In this document: positions 1 through 9,898 of the stretch, piece by piece | How the letters are laid out: each line of letters starts with the position of its first letter | Position numbering within the stretch: the stretch's first letter is position 1 | Assembly: GCF_041146795.1 (NCBI RefSeq) | Contig: NC_135185.1 | Span: 13,055,529-13,119,528, forward strand | Reading direction: 5' to 3' | Length of the DNA stretch: 64,000 bases | Source of the DNA: Maylandia zebra | Taxonomy: Eukaryota; Chordata; Actinopteri; Cichliformes; Cichlidae | Translations under genes and position numbers: made by a program | Notes under the pieces: model-generated | Databases searched by the model: none | What the model was told of the DNA's origin: nothing | The model's input: the letters and a program-made list of their open reading frames with translations, nothing else

Positions 1-218
1 AGTGTTAAAGGAAAGGATGCACATTTCTTTTAGTGTATCCTTCACAAAAATGTGCATTTATTCATCCACACTGAAATAATCTTTCAATTATTTTAAGAGT
101 CACAATAGCATGTTGAAGACTGTTGTTTCGTTGAACCAAACAAAAAAGCATACCTGAAATCTGTTTTTGGAAAGTATAAGAGAAGGTACTTGTACTTAAA
201 GCTGCAGTGTATCAAATA

Positions 219-1824
219 CAGTGGGGCAAAAAAGTATTTAGTCAGCCACCGATTGTGCAAGTTCCCCCACTTAAAATGATGACAGAGGTCAGTAATTTGC
301 ACCAGAGGTACACTTCAACTGTGAGAGACAGAATGTGAAAAAAAAATCCATGAATTCACATGGTAGGATTTGTAAAGAATTTATTCGTAAATTAGGGTGG
401 AAAATAAGTATTTGGTCACCTCAAACAAGGAAAATCTCTGGCTCTCACAGACCTGTAACGTCCTCTGTAAGAAGCTTTTCTGTCCCCCACTCGTTACCTG
501 TATGAATGGCACCTGTTTGAACTCATCATCTGTATAAAAGACACCTGTCCACAGCCTCAAACAGTCAGACTCCAAACTCCGCCATGGCCAAGACCAAAGA
601 GCTTTCGAAGGACACCAGGAAAAGTATTGTAGACCTGCACCAGACTGGGAAGAGTGAATCTACAATAGGCAAGCAGCTTGGTGTGAAAAAATCAACTGTG
701 GGAGCAATCATCAGAAAATGGAAGACATACAAGACCACTGATAATCTCCCTCGATCTGGGGCTCCACGCAAGATCTCATCCCGTGGGGTCAAAATGATCA
801 TGAGAACGGTGAGCAAAGATCCCAGAACCACACGGGGGGACCTGGTGAATGACCTGCAGAGAGCTGGGACCAAAGTAACAAAGGTCACCATCAGTAACAC
901 ACTACAACGGCAGGGAATCAAATCCCGCAGTGCCAGACGTGTTCCGCTGCTGAAGCCAGTGCATGTCCAGGCCCGTCTGAAGTTTGCCAGAGAGCACATG
1001 GATGATACAGCAGAGGATTGGGAGAATGTCATGTGGTCAGATGAAACCAAAGTAGAACTTTTTGGTATAAACTCAACTCGTCGTGTTTGGAGGAAGAAGA
1101 ATACTGAGTTGCATCCCAAGAACACCATACCTACTGTGTAGCATGGGGGTGGAAACATCATGCTATGGGGCTGTTTTTCTGCCAAGGGGACAGGACGACT
1201 GATCCGTGTTAAGGACAGAATGAATGGGGCCATGTATCGTGAGATTTTGAGCCAAAACCTCCTTCCATCAGTGAGAACTTTGAAGATGAAACGAGGCTGG
1301 GTCTTCCAACATGACAATGATCCAAAACACACCGCCCGGGCAACAAAGGAGTGGCTACGTAAGAAGCATTTGAAAGTCCTGGAGTGGCCTAGCCAGTCTC
1401 CAGACCTCAACCCCATAGAAAATCTGTGGCGGGAGTTGAAAGTCCGTGTTGCTCGGCGACAGCCCCAAAACATCACTGCTCTCGAGAAGATCTGCATGGA
1501 GGAATGGGCCAAAATACCAGCTACTGTGTGTGCAAACCTGGTAAAGACCTATAGTAAACGTTTGACCTCTGTTATTGCCAACAAAGGTTATGTTACAAAG
1601 TATTGAGTTGTATTTTTGTTATTGACCAAATACTTATTTTCCACCCTGATTTACGAATAAATTCTTTACAAATCCTACCATGTGGATTCATGGATTTTTT
1701 TTTTTCACATTCTGTCTCTCACAGTTGAAGTGTACCTCTGGTGCAAATTACTGACCTCTGTCATCATTTTAGGTGGGGGAACTTGCACAATCGGTGGCTG
1801 ACTAAATACTTTTTTGCCCCACTG
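219..1824 (+). mobile_element. Tc1/mariner-family DNA transposon with long terminal inverted repeats
   Basis: A 1606-bp element is bounded by TA dinucleotides (217-218 and 1825-1826), the target duplication expected for Tc1/mariner. The ends are inverted copies starting CAGTGGGGCAAAAAAG. The inverted repeats run about 200 bp (roughly 219-417 and 1624-1824) and are almost identical, the long-repeat architecture of many fish Tc1 elements. They enclose one transposase gene. The close match between the ends suggests a fairly young insertion. It lies downstream of the minus-strand calpain exon at 2000-2267, so probably in that gene's first coding intron. Confidence 0.95.
584..1606 (+). pseudogene. 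Tc1-like transposase, interrupted by one in-frame TAG
   Basis: Tc1 transposases bind the terminal repeats through an N-terminal paired-type helix-turn-helix region and cut with a DDE catalytic domain. The reading frame starts at the ATG at 584, and 341 codons take it to a TGA at 1604-1606, the usual family length. The helix-turn-helix region is near residues 8-50. The catalytic residues are visible: Asp in VMWSDET, Asp in HDNDPKHTA and Glu in NPIENLW. A TAG at 1139-1141 (codon 186) falls between the first and second Asp. The frame does not shift and the next ATG is at 1160. I see no other lesion. As it stands the copy cannot make full-length transposase without readthrough. Confidence 0.93.
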
Positions 1825-1999
1825 TATCTGTGTCGAGCTCTGACAAACTAAACCAGAAACCTGACTGTGCTGTTTTTGAACCGTAGAATAAGAAATTCTT
1901 CGTGTAGTGAGACTCAATCTAAATGCAGTGAAAGTACTAAAACTGAATTGCTCTTTTTATAATCAGCTGAGCAGTTTAGCTTTACAAAATTACACTCAC

Positions 2000-2267
2000 T
2001 GCTGGTCGCCGCCACTCCACACAGGCCAGTTCAGAAGGGCTCAGTATGCCATGGCGTAGTATCTCTTGACCAATGGACCTTCTGTCAGGTAGAAATGTCT
2101 CATCAATGAAGCTTACTCCTCTTGTGAGGCAGTACTGTTTCAACTGCTCGTAGTCTTGGCCCAAGAACTTCTGGGGCTTGGTGAATTTTCCGAAACCGTC
2201 CTTCTTGTAGCGGGCCTCTATGATGTTCAAGCATACACCGGGAGGAGGCATCACTGCAGTTTTTGAA
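2000..2267 (-). CDS. First coding exon of a second calpain (partial gene, rest off the left edge)
   Basis: On the minus strand this exon follows an acceptor ending AACAG at 2268-2272, has its ATG at 2249-2251 and ends at 2000 before a GTGAGT donor. It encodes 84 residues starting MPPPGVCLN with a calpain N-terminal pattern (KFLGQDYEQLKQYC, then FIDETFLPD). It is clearly homologous to the first coding exon of the plus-strand calpain at 25178, including the short 5' untranslated stretch after the acceptor. The exon carries about five extra codons near its end compared with that paralogue. The downstream exons would lie at lower coordinates; 1-1999 holds only intron sequence and the Tc1 insertion. 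The two calpains are therefore divergent. A non-coding first exon could lie beyond the transposon block (a GAG|GTAAG-type donor is seen near 12395), but this is weak. Confidence 0.85.
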
Positions 2268-2924
2268 CTGTTTACAAGAATTTTGCATTAAAAATCCAGA
2301 AAATATAAGAGATTAAAGAACGCAGCACTACCTATTTAGGTTGGGTATAGATCAAGGGTGTGGGAATGGCATTTCAAAATGGGAAGTCATGACACAAATG
2401 ATACATATTTTAAATAAATATAATGAGCTACAGTATGATGGAAAAAGATAATTCCATTATGGTGCATAAAATCATATTTGCAGCTCGCTGAAAAAGAGCA
2501 AAAATGAGTTCAAACTTTAGATAGTTCATGTGAAATTATTGCAAATTGCGGTTCGCCCAACTATTATGAAACATAGTTTACAACAAGATTATTATTAACA
2601 TTATAATACTAATAATAATTAGGCATTTTTGAGAACTTTTTTGTCAGGAAAACAAGGTTAAAGGCTTTTATATTAATTATTATGTTATATTGTTCCAAAC
2701 ATTAAAAATATATGTAAAATGTAAAGGTTTTCATTATGTTGGACCTTATTTGCACCCTGAATGGAAAAATTTAAAAGTATACCTTTAACATTCATTCTTT
2801 TTCAGGGGCTTCTCTTTTGTTAGTGTCTAAAAATGTAAACAAATTCTGCTATAAACACTTTTTTTATGATAGTCTTAAAAATATAATATCTTCATGCATA
2901 AACAATACCTTGTAAGGTCAACTG
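2268..2924. other. AT-rich stretch without a gene
   Basis: No reading frame, splice-bounded exon or recognisable repeat is visible. It is probably 5' flank or first-intron DNA of the minus-strand calpain, ending at the 5-bp target duplication (2920-2924) of the adjoining LTR element. Confidence 0.5.
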
Positions 2925-3473
2925 TGTTAGGATGCCTGGGTCGTTGACCCAGGGTTTTTGAGTTTATTATATTATTTATACTTTCTAGTCTTTGGTTTCT
3001 TTGAGTTCTGTCTTATGGTTTATGTCTCTGTCTTCTTTAGTTGCTCTGTCTTTCTATCACCTGTATCCCCTTGTCTAGTTCGCGTCTCTGTGTATCCTTA
3101 GTTCCTATATCCCCGTGTTCAGTCAGTGTTTGTGTCTGCCCTGGTCCCACATCTCTGTTCCCTCTGTAGTGCCTGCATGTGAGTCTGTGTTATGTGTTTC
3201 CTGTTTTACTTTGAAGGTCTGTGTCTTATCTTAGTGTGTTCATTCCCTGATTGCTCCTTCTGTGTATTTAAGCCCTGTGTTTCTCTGTGTCCGTGTCGTG
3301 ATCTACCGTTTACCTTGCTGTGTGTTCTGTCATTCCTCCAGTTTAAGTTTATTTTGAGTTTTTCCAGTTATGTTATATTTTGAGTATCACATTAAAGCCA
3401 TTTTGAGTTCACGACTGTCTCCGGAGTCTGCACCTTGGGTCCTATCCCTGTCCGCACACAGCCGCCACCTAAC
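2925..3473 (+). repeat. 5' LTR of LTR element 1
   Basis: Pyrimidine-rich 549-bp LTR. It repeats at 8808-9281 plus 12197-12272 with only scattered base differences, such as near 3217-3238 against 9102-9117. ATTAAA at 3393-3398 is a plausible polyadenylation signal. The first bases include an inverted motif (CTGGGTCGTTGACCCAG, 2935-2951) that could form a small hairpin in RNA. Confidence 0.9.
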
Positions 3474-4849
3474 TGAAGATCGCGACCAGAACATGGACCC
3501 AGCAGACATTGAACTCCAGGAGCGACGCCGAGCAGCCTTTGCCAAGCTGGAGGAGGAACTCCGCTGGAAGCCATGGCTCACCCCTGACGTCGGGCGCATT
3601 TTCCATGGCACTCGGCTGGCTCTCGGCGGTCCCCGGAGCTGCCAGAAGTCTCCACCTGTGGCTCCGCTAGCACGCAAGATGCGGCCGTTTCAGTTGGGAG
3701 TCCTCCATGTGGCTTCAGGCGTTCACGCTCCAGCCTCAGCGTCACCGTTCTGTGCACCAGAGGCTCAGTTGCTCACACCGCCAGCTACCTCTGCCCAAAG
3801 GAAACGGCGCTCACATCGCCATCATATGGACACTTCGGAGCAACCTCCGGTGGTGAGTCAAAAGGACTACACTTTCCAAACTCCACCTGAGCCGTTGATC
3901 AGTAAAGATTATGAACTCACCTCAGACACTTTTGGGATTTCTTTTCTCGACGAGGATTTGGATTGGGAGGCCAGTTTTGGTTTGAATCTTCCCGCGCTAG
4001 TTCATCACAATAAGCATTCGTCTGAGATTTTTAGTTCGAGGTCTGCTCGTTGGGGTGGGAACAAATTAAAACCTGAGTTTGCCGAGTCTGTTTTTTCTGA
4101 GATTGTGAACACTGCTAAACCTAAGACTGTACAGACTGTTAAACGTGGTGGGAAAGGGTCGTCACCTGTTTTTGATGAGCCAGTTTCCAGTGTGCCTGCT
4201 CCTTTGCCTTCCGGTGCTCCTTCGCCCAGGGCAACTGCGGTCCAGCCATCTCCTGCACCTGTATCAGTTCCTCGGGTGAGGGGGGGCTAGGGCCCAGTTT
4301 GTCCCTGCTCCAGTTTCCAGGCCAGCTGAGGCTCCGCTAGTCTCTGCGCCCGTGCCTATTCCGCGGGTGGGAGCGGCTACTGCCCAGCAGGCCCCTGCAC
4401 CGGTTTCTGTCCTCGCTGGAGGCTCGGGTGAGCCCGTCCAGCAGTTTTCCGTAGGCTCGGAAGACATAGCTCAGCTTAGTGCTCATCCACCACCTCACCC
4501 ACCATTACTGCCATCGTTACAACAGTCAATACAACTTAAACTTCTGTCCATAGCTCGAACATTAGCTCACCTATCCGCTCAGTCACCTGCTCAGTTACCG
4601 CCTCAGTTGTTTACTCAGCCTCCCGACTCCGCTGGAGGGTCCGAGGGGCCCGTTCAGCCACCTGTCTCTGGAGGGTCCGAGGGGCCCGTTCAGCCACCTG
4701 TCTCTGCTGGAGGGTCCGAGGAACCGCTTCGGCCGTCTCTTCCTGCTGGAGGGTCCGAGGGGCCCGTTCAGCCTCTTGCCTCGTCAGCTGGGGGTTCGGG
4801 AGGACCCAGTCAGCACGTCCCAGTGTCTGCCAGAGGTGGGACCAAGTCA

Positions 4850-4990
4850 TTGTTTTGCAAGTCTCAAGTAAGTCTCAAGTCTTTATCCTCAAGTCTCAAG
4901 TCAAGTCTCAAGTAATGTCAGGCAAGTCAGAGTCGAGTCTCAAGTCACTGGTGTAAAAGTCCGAGTCAAGTCACAAGTCTGAAACTTTGA
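4850..4990. repeat. CAAGTC/GAGTC motif array, left subterminal
   Basis: Many copies of a 6-8-base CAAGTC motif, mirrored at 7890-8060. Such arrays next to hAT ends are candidate transposase-binding sites. Confidence 0.7.
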
Positions 4991-5389
4991 ATTTCAAGTC
5001 CTTTCGAGTCTTTAAAAAAAAAAAACAACGAAAAAATAATGTTGCAGTTATGCTAAATGTAAATATTAGACCATGTAATTTTAAAATCTGTGTTTTTCTC
5101 AACACATGACAAAATAGTGAACTTAGAAAATATACACAAATTGTGAAATTGCACCTCTTTAAAATGCAGCTCAATTAAACTTAGCTCCAAGAATAGTTTT
5201 CACCGACAGTTCTGAGATAAGCTGCATGTCATTCTTGGATGCGGTTGTAGGACCGGCTTTAAAATCGCATGACAAAAATATCATACACATTAAAAAAACT
5301 GTATCACCAACGTAGCCTGGACAACATTTGCTAGTTAGATGAAGTCAGCTATCTCATCGTAGCATATTTATATGCATATTTATAATCAT

Positions 5390-6223
5390 ACGGTTCTTGG
5401 AGTGAGTGCATACACTCATGAAGTTTAGTAACTTCAGGTCACTGCAACAAGCCCAGGTACAGTTTACCGACGGATGGGTGCAGGACCTTGAAATGCACCG
5501 TGTAGAAAGTAAAGACCATCGTACGTATCATAAGTTTACCAGTCTCACAAATCGTCGTCATAAATACACATTCGTTAACCGTTTATTAATAGGACCTTTG
5601 AGCTCAACGGTAATTAATTAGTAGTGGAAATAATTTCTGGTTCGCATTACAGAAATGTAGCAGTGACAATAATATTGTATGCTGTAATCGTACTGGGCAA
5701 TTAGTGATACAAAAAACCTGTTTTATCCTGTGAATAAAAGTATATGTTTTTGTCAATGTACCATAATAACAGAGGCGAAACGCAATATTGTGTCAGGACA
5801 ATTTACTATTTATGCACAATAAATAAAGGAGCATAGCGCGACAATTTCTGTTCAGCGCCAGACTTGCTTGTAACCTATATCACCAGTTATGTTATGAAAG
5901 TGACGTATTAACTACTAAAAAACACTGACCTTTGTGTAAATGCTTGGAGCAGACTAACCTGTGAGCTGGAGGGTTCTGGGACGTTATATTTGACCTTTGA
6001 ATGGCTGCAATCCAGGCCACCCGTCGCCTCTTTGTTACTTCGGAAACATGGCTCGAACAATTTCTCTTCAACGAGGTAATCCGATAACAACCGATCTCTT
6101 TACCCGTCGGCTTCCCATGGCTGTCATGCGACCGGCTATTGCAGTTAATAATACAACGGCTTCTTGTGTTTCTTTTTATCGCTGTATAACTGATTTTAAT
6201 TGAAAGCCTGCGTGCGCTAGTAC
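5390..6223 (-). mobile_element. Decayed THAP-domain DNA transposon remnant (continues at 7778-7860)
   Basis: This stretch, plus 7778-7860 after the inner hAT is removed, is the reverse complement of the better copy at about 53165-54065. The shared blocks include the CGGTTCTTGGAGTGAG region, the start of the THAP exon and the terminal motif CTTGCCACGAGTTCCCAG (7787-7804). On the minus strand, 5930-6090 has the decayed THAP exon: the residues before the zinc ligands are recognisable, but a frame disruption splits it. It cannot make a working DNA-binding domain. Confidence 0.75.
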
Positions 6224-6586
6224 TAGTGATGTGCGGATCGATCCTGAAATATCGATTCCTCCGATACCAGTCATTTATGTTCTAGAATCGATTCTCACAT
6301 TAAAATATCGATATTTTAGTAATTTAGAGTAAATTTGTAGTTTATCATTAACAGGAACACAGTGGAAAGAAACTATAACATTCGGATTGCCTACATTCAA
6401 AGGAACTACTTCCTCTTCCGCCTTTCATAGTCATGTGCGAAATACGGCTGTATAAATGTCTCGCAGCCCCTTGGCGTGCGCACTCACAACAATGGCTGAG
6501 CGTAATTGTGCGGATGTATTTTACCTCCACAAACAGCTGAGCCGTGGTTTGCAATAAATGTGGCAAAAAAAGTGAGGTGTTGTGGC

Positions 6587-7381
6587 CATACTTGCCAACC
6601 TTGAGACCTCAGAATTAGGGAGACATTCAAAAGGGCTGTTTGGGCGGATAAATATATTTTACAGGGTTTATTTATCGGATAAAATACGTTAAATGTCACC
6701 GTTATTATTGGCCGGCCCGGAAACAGCGGGGGTGTCCAAATTCAGAGGCTGCTTCCACCTGAGGACCGGCCTTCGCGGTCTAAAGAAAGCCGGGTAGTAC
6801 GTCACGAGCTCCCTCGGTGGAGTGAAACTCTGCCGTCTGCTCCTTGCTGTCTAAAATATAACCGGACACTGACGTAAACTCTTCTGTTTAATCAGTTTTC
6901 TGTTTGATGTTTATTCAGCTGTGTGAAAACCCCGGAGGAACCCTCCCGAGGGAATAATAAAGTTTAATTTAATCTAATCTAATAACTTTAATCTCAGCCA
7001 AACCGATATACTCACGAACAAATAAAACACTGAAAAAGCCAAACAATAACATTTTTAAGTTATCAAAGTGACTTGTACATCATGTTTAACCCGAGTGGTG
7101 AAAGACCGCGGGGGTTTGAAGACGATGTGTCGGTCGGCTCAGATATTTGAAGTTTACACAGCTACATTCTCACCTGAAAATATGTTAAACGTTTTTTTGC
7201 GACCCAGAAAGAGAAATAAGAGTGATATTAAAACTAAGTCGCTGCCGTCATTGTTGGAAACTGGAATTGGCTGGGCCGCGCTATGAATTCTGCGATATGG
7301 TTTTTCAACTTTGTTGTCCGGGTGGAAAATCTGGAGAAAGGTGGGATTCTCCCGGAAAAATCGGGAGGGTTGGCATGTATG
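6587..7381. mobile_element. Inner hAT-type element, inserted in the BED finger of the outer hAT
   Basis: The ends are CATACTTGCCAACC at 6587 and the inverted match of CATACATGCCAACC ending at 7381. The 8-bp duplication GTTGTGGC lies at 6579-6586 and 7382-7389. No transposase is present. Its interior holds a fragment of a further repeat (about 6731-7312). Confidence 0.9.
6731..7312. mobile_element. Fragment of a GGTGTCCAAATTC-ended element
   Basis: The stretch begins with a terminal motif GGTGTCCAAATTCAG and is homologous, in reverse orientation and with many substitutions, to most of the element at 51995-52951. The shared order includes the TTAGATTAGATT block near 6970 and the GGGCCGCGCTATGAATTC block near 7274. 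The second terminus is missing, so the copy is truncated. Confidence 0.7.
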
Positions 7382-8506
7382 GTTGTGGCAACATCACTAA
7401 CCTTGTCAAACACCTCAGAGTAAATCATATCACAGAATATGACGAGCGTATGTTGAGGCGAACTGAAGAGGAGGAGAGGGACAGGTGCTGCTAGGGTGAG
7501 AGTCTCTCACGGAGTCCTTTAGTCCTCCAGGCAGGCAAGGTGTTCAAATAGCACACAACTTTAGTTTTTTTATTTCTATATGATGAACTCTGCATTATTA
7601 AGTGATAAGAAGAAGGTATTCTGATGTCCTGTAATCATTATGACGCTATAATTTGAGATACAATAAATAAAATCCGTTTTGTACAAAGTATCGGTATCGG
7701 ATCAGTATCGTCGATACCACCCTGAATATTACTTGGTATCGGATCGGAAAGGAAATCAGTGGTATCGCACATCACTAGCTAGTACCGCTTGCCACGAGTT
7801 CCCAGAATCCTTTGCGGTTCTACCCGTGAATGACGTCACATTTTCAATCTCTATATAATATGCATGTTAAATTTTGTATTTGGGGTAAAATATCAAGTCT
7901 TTTCAAGTAAACCGGTTCAAGTCCAATTCAAGTCCCAAGTCATTGGTGTAAAAGTCCAAGTCAAGTCACAAGTCTTAGAACATTTTTTCAAGTCAAGTCT
8001 AAAGTCATAAAATTAATGACTCGAGTCTGACTCGAGTCCAAGTCATGTGACTCGAGTCCACACCTCTGGTGTCTGCTGATGGTTCTGGCGTTGCCGTTCA
8101 GCCACCACCGGCTCCTCCGCCTGGTCCGGCCTCAGCCTCTGCAGCTCCGCCTCCTGGTCCGGCCTCAGCCTCTGCAGCTCCGCCTCCTGGTCCGGCCTCA
8201 GCCTCTGCAGCTCCGCCTGGTCCAGCCTCCGAGTGTTCAGCTTCGTCTGCTCCTGAGGTCTCCGTGCTGTCTGTTCCTGCCCGTCCCATCCGGCCTGCAC
8301 GTCTTGCCCGTCCCGTCCGGCCTGCACGTCCTGCCCGTCCTGCTCGTCCTGCACGTCCTGTCCGGCCGATGACTGGACGTCGTTGCCGTCATGGACGGCC
8401 CCCTGAACTACGCCGCCGCCGGTGCCTCCCGCCCGGCCGGCCTCCTGAACTGTTTTCTGGGCTCTTGGACTGTCAGCCTCCGGGCCGGCCCCCTGACCTT
8501 TTTTGA

Positions 8507-8807
8507 GACTGTTGCCGGGGCCTCTGCGCCTTTCGTGAGCTCTTTTGTTTGTTTGCTTTTGGACTATGCCTGGGCCTTGGTGCTGTTGCTTTGGACTTTG
8601 TTCCTGTGTTTTGTTCTGTTGCTTTCCGGGCTCCATTGTTTGTTCTTTTTTTGTTTCTGGCTCCTTGTTTGGTTTTGTTTCGAGCCCTCCATCCTGTTTC
8701 CCCCGCCGCCCTGGTTGGGTTGTTTTTGTTTTTTTTTTGTTTTGGTATTTTGGTTTGGGCTGTCTGGAAGCCAGCCCTTAAGGGGGGGGGGGGGGGGGGG
8801 GGGGTAC
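8507..8807 (+). other. 3' non-coding tail and G-homopolymer polypurine tract of LTR element 1
   Basis: GT-rich sequence follows the ORF and ends in CCTTAAG plus about 23 consecutive G (8782-8804), three bases before the 3' LTR. The position matches a plus-strand-priming polypurine tract. The homopolymer length may be unreliable in the assembly. Confidence 0.7.
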
Positions 8808-9281
8808 TGTTAGGATGCCTGGGTCGTTGACCCAGGGTTTTTGAGTTTATTATATTATTTATACTTTCTAGTCTTTGGTTTCTTTGAGTTCTGTCTTATG
8901 GTTTATGTCTCTGTCTTCTTTAGTTGCTCTGTCTTTCTATCACCTGCATCCCCTTGTCTAGTTCGCGTCTCTGTGTATCCTTAGTTCCTATATCCCCGTG
9001 TTCAGTCAGTGTTTGTGTCTGCCCTGGTCCCACATCTCTGTTCCCTCTGTAGTGCCTGCATGTGAGTCTGTGTTATGTGTTTCCTGTTTTACTTTGAAGG
9101 TCTCTGTCTTATCTCAGTGTGTTCATTCCCTGATTGCTCCTTCTGTGTATTTAAGCCCTGTGTTTCTCTGTGTCCGTGTCGCAATCTACCGTTTACCTTG
9201 CTGTGTGTTCTGTCATTCCTCCAGTTTAAGTTTATTTTGAGTTTTTCCAGTTATGTTATATTTTGAGTATCACATTAAAGC

Positions 9282-9880
9282 TGTCATGGTCCTGGGCCAT
9301 GTTGGCCCAGTGTTCTTAGTTTTCTTGTATGTTTGTATTTTGTTCCCTGTTTAGGCTCTGTTTCCTGAGTTGCCCTGTTGTGTTGTTCCCTGAGTGCTTT
9401 CCCTTTGTGACTCTCACCCCCTGTGTGCCCCTCTGTGTATTCATGAGCCCTCGTCCCCTTTCGTGTTTATTCCGTGTCTCCCCTGCCCGTTATGTTGGTG
9501 TTCTCCCCATGCTCTCTCTCCTCCTGTCTGAACCTCTGTACTTCCTGTTTCACCTCTACCGTCAGTGTTGTGTTCACTCCTGCCATGTCCCGTGATTATT
9601 ATCAGTGTCACCTGTGTTCCCCGTGTGCTCCCACTTCCCTCGTTAACCCTCTGTGTATTTATGTCTGCGTCTCCCTCAGTTCTGTGTCACGTTCTCCCTC
9701 ATGTTGTGTGGATCTTCCTGTGTCTACCTGCGAGTGTTAGTTTACTTTTCCCCAGTTTAGTTTTGTATTTCCTGTGTTCTGCCGTGCCAGCATTAAAGCT
9801 GTGTTTCTCGAGTTCATCCCCGTGTCTGTGAGTTTTGCATTTGGGTCCTCCTCCTGCTTGCCACACAGCGATCCATGACA
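9282..9880 (+). repeat. 5' LTR of LTR element 2
   Basis: Pyrimidine-rich 599-bp LTR with TG...CA termini. CATTAAAG at 9790-9797 is a possible polyadenylation signal. The short reading frames in it (for example 9474-9740) recur exactly in the partial 3' copy and are not genes. Confidence 0.9.
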
Positions 9881-9898
9881 GAAGAACGCGACCACGAC

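Larger units (their letters stand above)
6545..7492 (+). pseudogene. hAT transposase BED zinc-finger fragment, split by an inner hAT
   Basis: The first half (about 6548-6586) reads CNKCGKKSEV, giving the two zinc-binding cysteines. The second half (7390-7492) reads TNLVKHLRVNH, giving the two histidines. The inner element at 6587-7381 and its GTTGTGGC duplication separate them. This is the standard BED finger that hAT transposases use to bind DNA. A stop follows at about 7492 and no RNase-H-like catalytic domain remains. Confidence 0.7.
6224..7777. mobile_element. hAT element with BED-finger remnant, inserted in the THAP transposon remnant
   Basis: The terminal inverted repeats are TAGTGATGTGCGGATCGAT at 6224 and the mirror ending GCACATCACTA at 7777. 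The 8-bp duplication GCTAGTAC is at 6216-6223 and 7778-7785. GATACC/ATCGAT-rich subterminal motifs occur at both ends. The interior keeps a piece of a BED zinc finger typical of hAT transposases, but the catalytic region is missing. Confidence 0.93.
4831..8068. mobile_element. Non-autonomous hAT-type element with AAGTCTC-rich ends (outermost of a nested stack)
   Basis: The ends are CAGAGGTGGGACC at 4831 and the inverted counterpart ending CCACACCTCTG at 8068. The eight-base duplication GTGTCTGC is found at 4823-4830 and 8069-8076; an 8-bp duplication is the hAT signature. Both subterminal regions (4850-4990 and 7890-8060) are made of CAAGTC/GAGTC motif arrays in opposite orientation. The interior contains no transposase of its own, only other transposons. 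The insertion interrupts the proline-rich ORF of LTR element 1. Confidence 0.92.
3493..8506 (+). pseudogene. Proline-rich ORF of LTR element 1 (broken, split by a hAT insertion)
   Basis: The ATG at 3493 lies 19 bp after the 5' LTR. Visible landmarks are an N-terminal segment with EEELRWKPWL and GTRLALGGPRS, a basic cluster (KRRSHRHH) followed by SEQPPVVS, then long Pro/Ala/Val/Ser tracts and short GGSEGPVQP repeats, and a C-terminal part with PPPGPASAS repeats and GRPPEL motifs ending at 8506. The frame breaks near 4290, where a G run shifts reading into a TAG. It resumes in another frame at about 4352 and is cut at 4830 by the hAT element; host reading resumes at 8069. The ORF of LTR element 3 shares its N-terminal motif, basic cluster and GRPPEL ending. 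I recognise no enzymatic domain; a gag-like structural role is inference from position. Confidence 0.75.

Noticed and set aside
565-1512. 315-codon open frame on the minus strand
   Set aside because: It is the antisense shadow of the Tc1 transposase reading frame and has no independent features.
4620-4800. Possible CRISPR-like array of short repeats
   Set aside because: The repeats encode GGSEGPVQP-type units in a transposon ORF, have no unique spacers and occur in a vertebrate genome.
7068-7494. Small gene candidates near 7.1-7.5 kb
   Set aside because: The sequence is a mosaic of a transposon fragment and the second half of a BED finger inside nested hAT elements, not a host gene.
8391-8830. 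Several overlapping hydrophobic frames (Phe/Leu/Cys-rich)
   Set aside because: They lie in the pyrimidine- and T/G-rich 3' non-coding tail of LTR element 1; composition alone creates them.
9329-9831. Three 88-codon frames, repeated at 11785-12142
   Set aside because: These are within the two LTR copies of element 2 and are explained by low-complexity CT-rich sequence.
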